From Chloroflexota bacterium (GTDB lineage: Bacteria > Chloroflexota > UBA11872), in contig JAPOWQ010000020.1 in NCBI GenBank assembly GCA_026707585.1, positions 1-41,003 of the forward strand: a stretch of 41,003 nucleotides of DNA. The letters run 5' to 3'. Numbering within the stretch: the first letter of the stretch is position 1; each line of letters opens with the position of its first letter. Under the pieces are notes generated by a model. That model saw nothing but the letters and a program-made list of their open reading frames with translations. It was not told the DNA's origin and searched no databases. The translations under genes were made by a program, and so were the position numbers. Positions 24,246 through 32,792 of the stretch are shown in pieces.

Positions 24246-25391
24246 TCATCCCACTGCCACCCACGCCCGCGTCCGCTCCGACTCCCGCGCCGCGTCCACC
24301 GCCCGCGCCACCGCCAGCCCATCGTGAAAGCTCGCCAGCCGGCTGGGCTCGCCCGCGGCACTCGCCCGCAGTCCCGGAATCACAATCTCCCGGAACATCG
24401 CCGTGTTCTGCGCCCGCGGCGACTCGTGCACCCGCACCGGCACGTCGGTCACCTCGGGATCGACGCCGCGCACCAGGCTCACCTGGCCGGCCCGCCGGTT
24501 GCCCCCCGAGTAGCGCACAAACGCCGACGCCCGGGACCCATGCACCTGCACGTCGGGCGTGGGTCCGGGACGCGTAAAGGTCGTCTGCCCCGCCGTGAAG
24601 GTGAACAGGGCGCCGGACGCCATTTCGCCGTGGATCGTGCCGAAATCGCTGGCGGTGACTTCTGCCATCGGGGTTCCCGGCGCCACCCCCTGCGGGTTCT
24701 CAGCCGACCAGCGGTTGGCGTCCACCCGCGAAATGTCGCCCATGTCCGGCCGCTCCGGAACCACGATCGGCAGGTGCCCCATCACGGCCGTGATCTCGCT
24801 GCCGGTCAGGTACCGCGCCAGGTCCAGCAGGTGCACGCCCAGCAGGCCGATCGACCCGGCCGGGCACTCCTCCTCCGTCATCCACCACTGCACCGGCTCA
24901 TGCAGCGCGCGCGGCTGCCAGATGCGTCCGAACATCGCCTGTACCTCGCCGATCTCGCCCTCGTCGATCAGCCGCCGGACCGTCTGAATCGGTTCGGCGA
25001 ACCGCATGTAATGCCCCAGGCCGTGGCCCAGCCCGGTGCGTTCCGCGGTCGCGACCATCTCGGCGCACTGCTCCGCCGTGTTGGCCAGCGGCTTCTCGCA
25101 CAGCACGTGCTTGCCCGACTCCAGCGCCGCAATCGCCACCGGATGGTGCGTGGCGTTGCTCGTCACGATCGCCACCACGTCCAGATCGTCCCGCGCCACC
25201 AGGTCGCGCCAGTCTGTGTGCGTATCCGGCATCCCGTAGGCCGCCGCCGTCTCCGCCAGCGGCCCCGGCCGTCGCGCGGCAATCGCGCGCAATTCCAGGT
25301 CCGGCAGATCGACCGCCGGATTCAGATATGTGGGCGCAAAGAGCCCCGTGGCGCCAACCACACCAACTCGCAGAACGTTCGATTCATTCAT
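24246..25391 (-). CDS. Gfo/Idh/MocA-family oxidoreductase
   Basis: This 381-residue NAD(P)-dependent dehydrogenase probably acts on a sugar or cyclitol. It has an N-terminal Rossmann fold (GVVGATGLFA, residues 10-19), the catalytic-type Glu99-Lys100-Pro101, and the C-terminal segment GSIGLLGVHLLDLARYLTG with the His-x-x-Asp pattern. The substrate is unknown. The ATG at 25391 has GAGGTGG six bases upstream. It follows pgsA by 12 bases and looks like the last gene of a long minus-strand train. Confidence 0.88.
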   Translation of the reverse strand: MNESNVLRVGVVGATGLFAPTYLNPAVDLPDLELRAIAARRPGPLAETAAAYGMPDTHTDWRDLVARDDLDVVAIVTSNATHHPVAIAALESGKHVLCEKPLANTAEQCAEMVATAERTGLGHGLGHYMRFAEPIQTVRRLIDEGEIGEVQAMFGRIWQPRALHEPVQWWMTEEECPAGSIGLLGVHLLDLARYLTGSEITAVMGHLPIVVPERPDMGDISRVDANRWSAENPQGVAPGTPMAEVTASDFGTIHGEMASGALFTFTAGQTTFTRPGPTPDVQVHGSRASAFVRYSGGNRRAGQVSLVRGVDPEVTDVPVRVHESPRAQNTAMFREIVIPGLRASAAGEPSRLASFHDGLAVARAVDAARESERTRAWVAVG

Positions 25392-25403
25392 ATCGGCGCC
25401 ACC

Positions 25404-26030
25404 TCAAAGCGGGTCCGGAACGTCCGGCGCGGGCCGTCCGCGTAGTTCACGCGTAACGCTAGCGAGATAGTAGAGACCCGACGCAATCGTCATGGCCAGC
25501 GCGAACATCACCAGGGCCCAGGTCAGCGGCACCCGGTCCCAGATCAGCGCGGCGAGCCCGATGTACTGCCACATCATCTTCATCTTGCCCAGCTGGCCCG
25601 CGCTCACCGTTACGCCCTGCGCCCCGGCGTAGGCTCGCATCCCCATCACAAAAATCTCGCGTCCAACAAAGCCCACCGCAATCCACCCTGGAATCCAGCC
25701 CAGTTCGACCATCGTGATGGCCAGGGCGGTAACGACCAGCTTGTCACCCACCAGGTCGAAAAAGATCCCCAACTGCGAGCCGGTCCCATAACGGCGCGCG
25801 ATCAGTCCGTCCAGCACGTCCGTAATACCCGCCACGATGAACAAGCAGGCTGCCGCCTGGTTCGAGGCCTGGCCGTCCCACAGCAGCAGCCCAATCACCA
25901 GCGGGATCACCAGCACCCGGAACCCGGTCAACAGGTTGGGCAGGCCGGCAATCCACCCAGTGGCATCCCGGTCCGCGGACCGCTGACCGGCAGCGTCGTC
26001 TGGCAGCGACGTCGGCTCAGCCACCGGCAT
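25404..26030 (-). CDS. pgsA: CDP-alcohol phosphatidyltransferase (PgsA-like)
   Basis: This 208-residue membrane enzyme probably makes phosphatidylglycerol phosphate from CDP-diacylglycerol and glycerol-3-phosphate. The full CDP-alcohol motif is intact: Asp71, Asp74-Gly75, Ala78-Arg79, Gly88, Asp92 and Asp96. About five hydrophobic helices are visible. I placed the start at ATG 26030, which overlaps the end of the RodZ-like gene by 14 bases; the frame extends further upstream but is antisense-free noise over that gene. A HTH-membrane gene directly before pgsA is a common bacterial arrangement. Confidence 0.87.
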   Translation of the reverse strand: MPVAEPTSLPDDAAGQRSADRDATGWIAGLPNLLTGFRVLVIPLVIGLLLWDGQASNQAAACLFIVAGITDVLDGLIARRYGTGSQLGIFFDLVGDKLVVTALAITMVELGWIPGWIAVGFVGREIFVMGMRAYAGAQGVTVSAGQLGKMKMMWQYIGLAALIWDRVPLTWALVMFALAMTIASGLYYLASVTRELRGRPAPDVPDPL

Positions 26031-26691
26031 CAACTCGCCAGGTTCGCTGATACGAGCCGCCCGGCGGTCCCAGCAATCCGATCGAGGCGCTGTCGATCCG
26101 CACCTCGATCGCATCGGGCGCCGCGGCGCGCACCGCAATTTCCCGCTGCGGCGACCAGGTTTGGCTTGAGCCGGCCGAGATTTGTCCGTCGAATACCGGC
26201 CGGCCATCGACCACGACCGCAATCTCGGTCGGTCGCACGGCTACCAATTCCAGTATGCTCCCGGCCCTCAGTGCGATGCCCGCCGGCGTCGAGGCGAGGG
26301 TCGACGAGCCGGAAGCGGCCGGCCTGGGCAGTCCGCCGGACTGGACCGCGAACAGCCCCACCGCCACCATCACGGCCACCACGGCGAGCGCCCCGGCGAC
26401 TAGCCGCCCCTGGCGACGGCGCAACGCCCGGTCGGGCGCGCCGGCGGCAAGGCGTCGCGCGCTCAGCGCCGTGGTATAGGCGTTCAACACAGGCTCCTCC
26501 GGCACCGCGAGAGCCCGCGCATACACGCGTATCAGCCCCCGCGTGAACGGCTCGGCCGGCAACACGTCCAGATTGTCGGTTTCCAGCGCAATCAAATTGT
26601 GGCGCGGAATCCGGGTGGCGCTCGACACCGCCTCAAGGCTCAGCCCGGACTGGTCCCGCGCCGCGCGCAGCATTTCACCCATCGTCGCCAT
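26017..26691 (-). CDS. RodZ-like helix-turn-helix membrane protein
   Basis: This 224-residue protein has a cytoplasmic HTH domain (about residues 5-65, with the typical MLRAARDQSGLSLEAVS and LPAEPFTRGLIRVYA), a basic linker, one membrane helix (about 97-117), and an external DUF4115-like beta domain. RodZ links the MreB cytoskeleton to the wall machinery in rod-shaped cells. Whether this organism has MreB cannot be seen here. It lies directly before pgsA. An AT-rich GATAAT five bases before the ATG suggests a separate leaderless promoter inside the train. Confidence 0.83.
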   Translation of the reverse strand: MATMGEMLRAARDQSGLSLEAVSSATRIPRHNLIALETDNLDVLPAEPFTRGLIRVYARALAVPEEPVLNAYTTALSARRLAAGAPDRALRRRQGRLVAGALAVVAVMVAVGLFAVQSGGLPRPAASGSSTLASTPAGIALRAGSILELVAVRPTEIAVVVDGRPVFDGQISAGSSQTWSPQREIAVRAAAPDAIEVRIDSASIGLLGPPGGSYQRTWRVDAGG

Positions 26692-26696
26692 ATTGG

Positions 26697-26702
26697 ATTA
26701 TC
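26697..26702 (-). promoter_or_regulatory. Possible -10 box before the RodZ-like gene
   Basis: GATAAT on the minus strand, five bases from the ATG at 26691, in the 41-base gap after the SPFH-like gene. It is rare AT-rich sequence for this genome, but no -35 box is evident, so the gene may equally be read through from upstream. Confidence 0.3.
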
Positions 26703-26732
26703 GCGCGGCGATTGGTGGGAGTGCCCGGGCCC

Positions 26733-28238
26733 TCAGGTTCGCTGAATGCTGAACTCCGGGCGCGGCTTCAGGATGATTCCCAAGCCGGTCAGCAGTTCGT
26801 TGGCGTTGGCGATGTCCACGAACTGGTTCAGGAAATCGTCCATACCGGACTGCAACTCCTCATTCACCGTCGCATTGTTGCCCTGGTGCTCGGTCACGAG
26901 CGAGTCCCGCCACGAAGCCAGGAGCTGCGTCAAGCCCTCCTCCAGGACGGCGGCGATGAACCGATCCGCGAGCTCGGGCGCCCCCAACCGGATATACGCG
27001 GGTAGATCGGTCACGTCATATTGGAAGTCCACGACCAGATCTTCGGGCTCCGCTTCCGTCGGCAGAATCAGCCTCACAGGCGCGCCTCGGTCCGTCAGAT
27101 TGATGAGCCGTCGATCCGTCACCGGCTGCGGCCAACTCCAGAACAGTCCAGGACCTTGCACCACGCTCAGCGTGCCCAGCCCCGAATCGTCGGGCTGATC
27201 GAATCCCTTGCCCAGCGCAAACACTCCGGCGCTGCCGGGAAATACCACCGCCTCGTTTTGAAGCAGAATCAGGGCGTCGTCGGCGCTCAACCGAAAGACT
27301 CCGGCAGCCAGAAAGGTCATCACCGCCGCCAGTCCGCCCACCAACAGAATCGCCGGAACGGTAACGAAGGTGGGAGTCCGCGACCGTGAGCCGGGGTCAT
27401 ACGGCGCGATGACCGAGGCAATGTGTACCGAGTTCCGCCGCGCGTACAGCCCTGGAATCAGGCGCCGCGGCGGCCGGCCGGCCCGGCGAAACTGGGCCGC
27501 CATGTCGGCCGCGAAGGCCTGCACCGCAACCTGGTTGTAGTGCGCCGCCAACTGCTTCAGCCGGTCAAATCTGGTCGCCAGGCGTAGCGCCCGCTGGCCG
27601 TCGATCCGCGACCGCCCGCTCAACAAGCTCCCAATGTCCGCCAGCAGCCCGTCGGCGGCGGCCAGGAACGGTCCCGCGTCCTCGCGCACCTGGAGGTCAG
27701 CCACCCGCAGGGCGCTCTCGGCGCCGCGAGCCAACGGACGCGACGCCACCCGTCCGTGGGCGCGACGGATCAACCAGGCGGACGGCAGCAAAGAAAAAGC
27801 GACAGCCAGCGGCAGCCCGCCCAGGGAACCGCCGGCGCTGCCGAGGAAGTCGGCAACGGCCGCTCCCACCGCCGGGACGTTGCGAATCGGGACCGACAAC
27901 AGCCCCAGCAGCGCCGCGACCAGGAACGGCAATCCCACCGCCGCGATTACCTGCGCCCAGAGCCGGGCTCGGACATGGCGCCCTGAACGCCGTAGCCCCC
28001 GAACCGCATTGGCCTCGATTCGGTCTACGGCCGAGTCGTCGCCCGGAAGCGCGTCCACCCGCAGTGTGCGAGCCGCAATCAGCGCTCGCCCCGCCACCTG
28101 CCGGAGCCGATGCCGATCGTGCGCGATCAGCACCGCACCGTTCGGACCCGCTGGAAGCGGCACGTAATCCAGCGGAATCGCCGCGGGGTCGTCCCGTTCG
28201 GCCGTCAGGCTCGCCATGGACGATGGTTCGGACCGCAT
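26733..28238 (-). CDS. Membrane protein with SPFH/HflK-like C-terminal half (cluster gene 4)
   Basis: I do not recognise the full 501-residue protein. The N-terminus (about 30-115) has the pattern G-A-V-L-I, then D-x2-x-R-L-x2-V-A-G, and ends in a hydrophobic helix; it resembles the start of cluster gene 1. Helices lie near 97-118 and 140-157, an amphipathic region at 165-260, and a third helix at 293-315. Residues 322-497 resemble a Band 7/SPFH domain: GPGLFWSWPQP (362-372), a strand LVVDFQYDV, then DLPAYIRL and a following helix, as in HflK. SPFH proteins form large membrane rings. The ATG lies directly after the stop of cluster gene 3 (TAGATG). Confidence 0.68.
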   Translation of the reverse strand: MRSEPSSMASLTAERDDPAAIPLDYVPLPAGPNGAVLIAHDRHRLRQVAGRALIAARTLRVDALPGDDSAVDRIEANAVRGLRRSGRHVRARLWAQVIAAVGLPFLVAALLGLLSVPIRNVPAVGAAVADFLGSAGGSLGGLPLAVAFSLLPSAWLIRRAHGRVASRPLARGAESALRVADLQVREDAGPFLAAADGLLADIGSLLSGRSRIDGQRALRLATRFDRLKQLAAHYNQVAVQAFAADMAAQFRRAGRPPRRLIPGLYARRNSVHIASVIAPYDPGSRSRTPTFVTVPAILLVGGLAAVMTFLAAGVFRLSADDALILLQNEAVVFPGSAGVFALGKGFDQPDDSGLGTLSVVQGPGLFWSWPQPVTDRRLINLTDRGAPVRLILPTEAEPEDLVVDFQYDVTDLPAYIRLGAPELADRFIAAVLEEGLTQLLASWRDSLVTEHQGNNATVNEELQSGMDDFLNQFVDIANANELLTGLGIILKPRPEFSIQRT

Positions 28239-29147
28239 CTACAACGTCTCCGGCGCCACCGTGGCCGGCCCGGCCACGAAAACGGCGCCGGCGGCCGCGG
28301 CCAGGGCAGCCGCCCGTTGGCTCCCAATCCGACCCACCGCCACGGCCGAAGCGCCGATCGCTCCAGTCCGATGCGCCGCCCACGAGGCCAGCGTGCGGTC
28401 CGGCGGCTGGCCTGGGGCGGTCGCCAGCACTCCCGGCGCCAGCGGAAGAACTCCGGCCATGTGCAGGTCGCCATCGTGCGGCGTCAGCAGGCTGATGCCG
28501 CGCCGCCGTATCTCATCCGCGGTGCGTTGCCCTTCGTCCGATCCAATTCGCGCGCGACGGTCGTCATGCCACTGCACGTCCGACTGCTGGCCGTGGGCAT
28601 GCATGATCAAGGCCAGGCCGTGGGCCTCGACCGCCGCGCCGCCGTCGCGGAGATCCAGGACAAACGACGGCTCGAAGGCGTCTAGCGATGCGCACAGCGC
28701 GGCCCATGCGCGGGGTCTGACCGGCGAGGCCAGGAGTCGCAGGGCCGCCGCGAGCCCGAACGCCGGTTGCTCTGGCCGGGGAATGTCCCCGGATTCGACC
28801 GGCTCCACCACGTACAGCAGCAGCGCTACCCGCGAGAGCAGCGACCGCCGGTCGCTGGCCGGCGTTCCAAACGCGCGCACCACCGCCCGTCCGGCCGCGA
28901 GCACTGGCATGGTGAGTGTGTTGGGCGCCGCGTCGATCGCGATGCGAACCTCGGCCGCGGAGTCGCCCGCCGTCAGCTCCAGCACGCGACCCTCCCGCAA
29001 GCCGCCGATCGGGCCTTCGTAGATCGGGCGCTCGGCATAGACCCCGGCCAGCTTCGCCGTCTCGTCCCGCCAGTCCGTCGGGCTCAGCAACCGCCGATAG
29101 CGCGGCTCGTCAATCGGGATATCGACGCGAACGCCCTCGGCAATCAC
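28239..29147 (-). CDS. Uncharacterised protein (cluster gene 3)
   Basis: This 302-residue product belongs to no family I recognise. The N-terminus reads VRVDIPIDEPRYRRLLSPTDW, a mixed alpha/beta body follows, and a hydrophobic Ala-rich stretch near 280-292 may be a C-terminal membrane segment. I chose GTG at 29147 because the open frame before it overlaps the previous gene in another frame and is Arg-rich noise; GAGGA lies about ten bases upstream. It is 26 bases after cluster gene 2 and abuts cluster gene 4, so the four are probably co-translated. His-rich SLLTPHDGDLHMAG could bind metal, but this is a guess. Confidence 0.6.
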   Translation of the reverse strand: MIAEGVRVDIPIDEPRYRRLLSPTDWRDETAKLAGVYAERPIYEGPIGGLREGRVLELTAGDSAAEVRIAIDAAPNTLTMPVLAAGRAVVRAFGTPASDRRSLLSRVALLLYVVEPVESGDIPRPEQPAFGLAAALRLLASPVRPRAWAALCASLDAFEPSFVLDLRDGGAAVEAHGLALIMHAHGQQSDVQWHDDRRARIGSDEGQRTADEIRRRGISLLTPHDGDLHMAGVLPLAPGVLATAPGQPPDRTLASWAAHRTGAIGASAVAVGRIGSQRAAALAAAAGAVFVAGPATVAPETL

Positions 29148-29172
29148 GGCCCAGCGTCCTCGGGGCGGTTGC

Positions 29173-29874
29173 TCATCCTGCGTTCCCGGTCGCCGGGGCC
29201 GGTGCCGGCAGCGCCGGTCGCCACGGGTTGTGCAAGGTCTCGTCCGCAACCCAGAACCCAATATGCGGCGGCAGCGTGGATGGGTGCGTGCCCCCCGCCA
29301 GGGCCTCGTACACCTCGGCAACCTCGTCCAGCCCCTGCGCCCGCGCCTGCACCGCGCCCAGCGCGTAGGCAGCCGCGTCGTCGTCGACTGCCTGCATCGA
29401 GCGCTCGATACGGCCAAGTCCGGCGTGGGCATCCGAGCTGACTATCGGTGACTGCGCCGGCGCCGTCGGCGACTGGACCACCTGCCTATCCAGGCCAAAC
29501 AGCCATCGCAGCCAGCGCCGCCCGGCCAGCAGCCACGCGCCGGCTAGCGCCGGAACCCAGTGGCCGCCGGAGGCGATGATGAGCGCCAGCCCCAGCGCCA
29601 CCTCCATCCAAAGCATGATTCGGCCGCGACGCCGCGACCTATCCCGCGCCGCGGCGCCTCCCGCCAGGCGCGCGTAGTCCACCGCCATCACGGCCGCTCG
29701 CGCGGCCAGGGGCGCCGAGAACTGCTGGCTTTGCGGCTGGATCAGGGCAATGCGCCACCCCCAGAACTGCGGGCTCCGCGCCGGCGCCGCCTGCAAAATC
29801 GCTGCCGTCGACCGGTCGGCCCTCAGCACATACCCGTCACGCAGCGGTACCGCCCAGCAGGCCAGGTTCATCAT
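29173..29874 (-). CDS. Uncharacterised membrane protein (cluster gene 2)
   Basis: This 233-residue protein of unknown function has an N-terminal region (1-75) that begins VPLRDGYVLRADRS, loosely like the module at the start of cluster genes 1 and 4. A basic stretch RDRSRRRGR precedes one or two membrane helices at about 88-117, and a soluble helical tail rich in Ala follows. The ATG at 29874 overlaps the preceding stop by four bases (ATGA); a second ATG follows immediately. The coupling suggests that the product works with its neighbours. Confidence 0.62.
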   Translation of the reverse strand: MMNLACWAVPLRDGYVLRADRSTAAILQAAPARSPQFWGWRIALIQPQSQQFSAPLAARAAVMAVDYARLAGGAAARDRSRRRGRIMLWMEVALGLALIIASGGHWVPALAGAWLLAGRRWLRWLFGLDRQVVQSPTAPAQSPIVSSDAHAGLGRIERSMQAVDDDAAAYALGAVQARAQGLDEVAEVYEALAGGTHPSTLPPHIGFWVADETLHNPWRPALPAPAPATGNAG

Positions 29875-30599
29875 TGGGATCGAGTCTCCAGGTACGTCAG
29901 CGGCTGCGGGGCTGCTCCTCGCCGACGCGTTCGCGCCCGCAGCCAGGCCCGGCGGCCCGGCGCCCTGGCGGCGTCGGGCGCGGTCGCCAGGGCTCGGTAG
30001 AACCGTGCCGCTGCGGGCCAGCGCACACGGATTCGCGCCGCTCGCTCCAGCCGCATCAAGTCGCGCGGCTCGTTGGGCCGGTCGACAAACCGCCAGAGAT
30101 CGCGCAGCCGCGCCAGCGATTCGCCGTCGCGTCCAACCGCCGTCGTCGCCAGCAACTCGCCAACCTCCAACGTCGCCCGCGCCCTGGCCCCGGCCCGCCG
30201 GCGAGCCACCGCGCGCCACGCCTGCAAAACGCCCGGTAGGAATCCCAGCGGCGCCGCCCAGGCCACCACCGCGTGCACCGGCTCGCGGTTCAGAAACAGG
30301 TAGGCCAGCAACACGCCCACCACGCCTAGTTCCAGCAGCCCCACCAGCAGCGCCAGCAGCCACCGCCGGCCCTCCGTAGCTGTTCGCACCGCGTGGGCAA
30401 ACAGATCCGCCTCCACCCGCGACCGGATGACCGCCAGTTCCCCCATTGATATCGGCAACCGGCTGTACAGCGCGATTTGAAACGGTCCGGCCACGGCATC
30501 CAGCCGCTCGTAGTCGGCGTCGATCAGCACCGCGCTCCCCGTGTCCGTGGGAACCACGAAGGCATCGATCAGTTGGGCGTTGGGATCGGAGTCCTGCAC
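29871..30599 (-). CDS. Uncharacterised membrane protein (cluster gene 1)
   Basis: This product of about 242 residues starts with a soluble segment containing G-S-A-V-L-I-D-A-D (residues 21-29), E-R-L-D-A-V-A-G and Q-I-A-L, matching the N-terminal pattern of cluster gene 4. Two membrane helices follow at about 80-103 and 108-125, then an Arg-rich helical cytoplasmic region. No ATG is in the right place. GTG at 30599 (GGAG 12 bases upstream) is my choice and GTG at 30626 is an alternative. It diverges from mnmG across about 100 bases. Confidence 0.6.
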   Translation of the reverse strand: MQDSDPNAQLIDAFVVPTDTGSAVLIDADYERLDAVAGPFQIALYSRLPISMGELAVIRSRVEADLFAHAVRTATEGRRWLLALLVGLLELGVVGVLLAYLFLNREPVHAVVAWAAPLGFLPGVLQAWRAVARRRAGARARATLEVGELLATTAVGRDGESLARLRDLWRFVDRPNEPRDLMRLERAARIRVRWPAAARFYRALATAPDAARAPGRRAWLRARTRRRGAAPQPLTYLETRSQ

Positions 30600-30723
30600 G
30601 GCGATAGAAGGCTCCAACGGCGCCACGGCCCGCCACGATGACGGCGGCGCGAGTATCTGAGTGTATATCGCCGCCAAACCTGAAATCGGACCCGAACGCA
30701 TCCTCGCGTGTGAAGATGAGGCC

Positions 30724-32709
30724 ATGCGTTTGCGACCATCCCGTTCTTCAGCCGACAGCTTCGACGTAATAGTCGTCGGCGCGGGCCATGCCGGTTGCGA
30801 GGCGGCTCTGGCCGCCGCGCGCATGGGCCGTCGCACCGCTCTGCTCAGCACGAATCTCGGCACCGTCGCCCAGATGCCCTGCAACCCATCCATCGGCGGC
30901 CCCGCCAAGGGCAACCTCGTCCGCGAAATCGACGCCCTCGGCGGCGAGATGGGCCGCCACACCGACCGTACCCAGATCCAGATTCGCGAGCTCAACACCA
31001 GCAAGGGCCCCGCTGTGCGCGCCCTTCGCGCCCAGTGCGACAAGCACGCCTACGGTCGACTCATGCGGCGAGTCTTGGAAACACAATCTGACCTGGCGCT
31101 CCTTGAGGCCCACGCCGAGGGCCTCATCTGGGACCCCGAACCGGCCAACGGAGCCCCTGCCTGGCGCGTACGCGGCGTCCGCACCAGCCAGGGCCAGCAG
31201 ATTCACGGCCACGCCACCGTCGTCACCACCGGCACCTTCCTGCAGGGCCGCATCATCATGGGCGACGCCGAGTCCCCCGGCGGCCGCCGCGGCGAACCGC
31301 CCGCCACCGCGCTATCGAAAGATCTGCGTGCTGCCGGCCTTGAACTCGGACGCCTCAAGACCGGCACCCCACCGCGCCTCGCTGCCTCGACCATCGACTA
31401 CACACACACCCGCGTGCAGCACGGCAGCGAGCAGCCCCTCTGGTTCAGCTTCGACCCGCCCCCGCGGTCGGAGTGGCACGAAGCCCAGCCGGACCCCGTC
31501 TATCCCCACGTCCCGCCCCCCGGCTGGCGCACCCAGATGGCTTGCTACCAGGTCCACACCACGCCAAATACCCACCAACTCATCCGCGACAACCTGCACC
31601 GCGCGCCCATGTACAACGGTGCCATCACCGCTTCCGGCCCGCGCTACTGCCCCTCCATCGAGGACAAGATCGTCCGCTTCGCGCACAAGGACTCGCACGC
31701 GCTTTTCCTGGAACCCGAGGGCTTCCGCACCCACGAGGTCTACGTCCAGGGCGCCAACACCAGCCTGCCAGCCGACGTGCAACTGGCCATGATCCGTACC
31801 ATCCCCGGCCTCGAGTCCGCCGAAATGCTGCGCCCCGGCTACGCCGTCGAATACGACTTCGTCCACCCCCGCCAGCTCCGCCGCTCGCTCGAAGTCCGCA
31901 GCGCCCGCGGCCTCTTCCTCGCCGGCCAGGTCAACGGCACCACCGGTTACGAGGAAGCCGCCGCCCAGGGCCTCATGGCTGGCATCAACGCCGCCCGCCT
32001 CTCGCGCGGCAAGCCGCCCGTCGAACTCGGCCGCGCCCAGGCCTACATCGGCGTCATGATCGACGACCTCGTCACCAGCGAACTCACCGAGCCCTACCGC
32101 CTGCACACCTCCCGCGCCGAATACCGCCTGCTCCTCCGCCACGACAGCGCCGACCGGCGCCTCACCGACCTCGGACACGACATCGGCCTGGCCTCCGACC
32201 GCCGGCTCGCCCGCCTCCACCGACAGCGCGACCGGTCCGACGCCACGCTGAACTGGCTGCAACGCCTGCGCGTACCCGCCACACCCGCCGTCAACCAACG
32301 TCTGCGCGACCTCGAATTGGCCCCGCTCCGCCAGACCACCCGCGGCCTCGAGCTTCTCGCCCGCACCGGCATGACCTGCGATCTCATCGCCGACCTCGCC
32401 GGCGATCCCCCGCCGCCCCCCGAAGCCGCCGCCCACGTCGAGTTCGAAGTCAAGTACGCCGGGTACATCCGTCAGCAGGAAGCCCAGGTCCGCCGCGCCG
32501 CCGCCATGGAAGACCACCGCATCCCGCCCGACCTGGCCTACCTCGACCTCCGCGCCCTGCGCACCGAAGCCCGCCACCGCCTCGAACGCTTCCGCCCCGC
32601 CACCGTCGGCCAGGCCGCCCGCCTCGAAGGCGTCACCCCCTCCGACATCGCCGGCCTCCTCGTCTACCTCAAGCGCCACGCCGAAACAGTCGACGCCAGG
32701 CAGCGCTGA
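30724..32709 (+). CDS. mnmG: tRNA uridine-5-carboxymethylaminomethyl modification enzyme MnmG
   Basis: This 661-residue FAD enzyme modifies the wobble uridine of certain tRNAs together with MnmE. The FAD-binding motif is [19 protein letters not shown] from residue 17. Conserved blocks [10 protein letters not shown] and [16 protein letters not shown] and the C-terminal helical domain for MnmE binding are present. I chose ATG 30724, which places the Rossmann motif at the usual distance; an in-frame GTG at 30661 would add 21 residues. A GATGAGG lies just before the ATG with short spacing. The family is usually about 620-640 residues, so it is slightly long. Confidence 0.95.
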   Translation: MRLRPSRSSADSFDVIVVGAGHAGCEAALAAARMGRRTALLSTNLGTVAQMPCNPSIGGPAKGNLVREIDALGGEMGRHTDRTQIQIRELNTSKGPAVRALRAQCDKHAYGRLMRRVLETQSDLALLEAHAEGLIWDPEPANGAPAWRVRGVRTSQGQQIHGHATVVTTGTFLQGRIIMGDAESPGGRRGEPPATALSKDLRAAGLELGRLKTGTPPRLAASTIDYTHTRVQHGSEQPLWFSFDPPPRSEWHEAQPDPVYPHVPPPGWRTQMACYQVHTTPNTHQLIRDNLHRAPMYNGAITASGPRYCPSIEDKIVRFAHKDSHALFLEPEGFRTHEVYVQGANTSLPADVQLAMIRTIPGLESAEMLRPGYAVEYDFVHPRQLRRSLEVRSARGLFLAGQVNGTTGYEEAAAQGLMAGINAARLSRGKPPVELGRAQAYIGVMIDDLVTSELTEPYRLHTSRAEYRLLLRHDSADRRLTDLGHDIGLASDRRLARLHRQRDRSDATLNWLQRLRVPATPAVNQRLRDLELAPLRQTTRGLELLARTGMTCDLIADLAGDPPPPPEAAAHVEFEVKYAGYIRQQEAQVRRAAAMEDHRIPPDLAYLDLRALRTEARHRLERFRPATVGQAARLEGVTPSDIAGLLVYLKRHAETVDARQR

Positions 32710-32723
32710 CCGCGGGACGCGCC

Positions 32724-32761
32724 CCGACCCTCGCCCGTTCGTCGAAACGAGCGAGGGTCGG
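32724..32761. terminator. Strong hairpin between convergent mnmG and DUF4349 genes
   Basis: CCGACCCTCGC (32724-32734) pairs perfectly with GCGAGGGTCGG (32751-32761). The 16-base loop can add a CGTT/AACG stem. It sits between the two convergent stop codons and can end transcription from both sides. Neither strand has a downstream T-run; the plus strand has AAAA after it. It may therefore act as a U-tract-poor terminator or mRNA end stabiliser. Confidence 0.55.
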
Positions 32762-32792
32762 AAAAGACCGGCAACGTCGCGTCGTGATCGAT

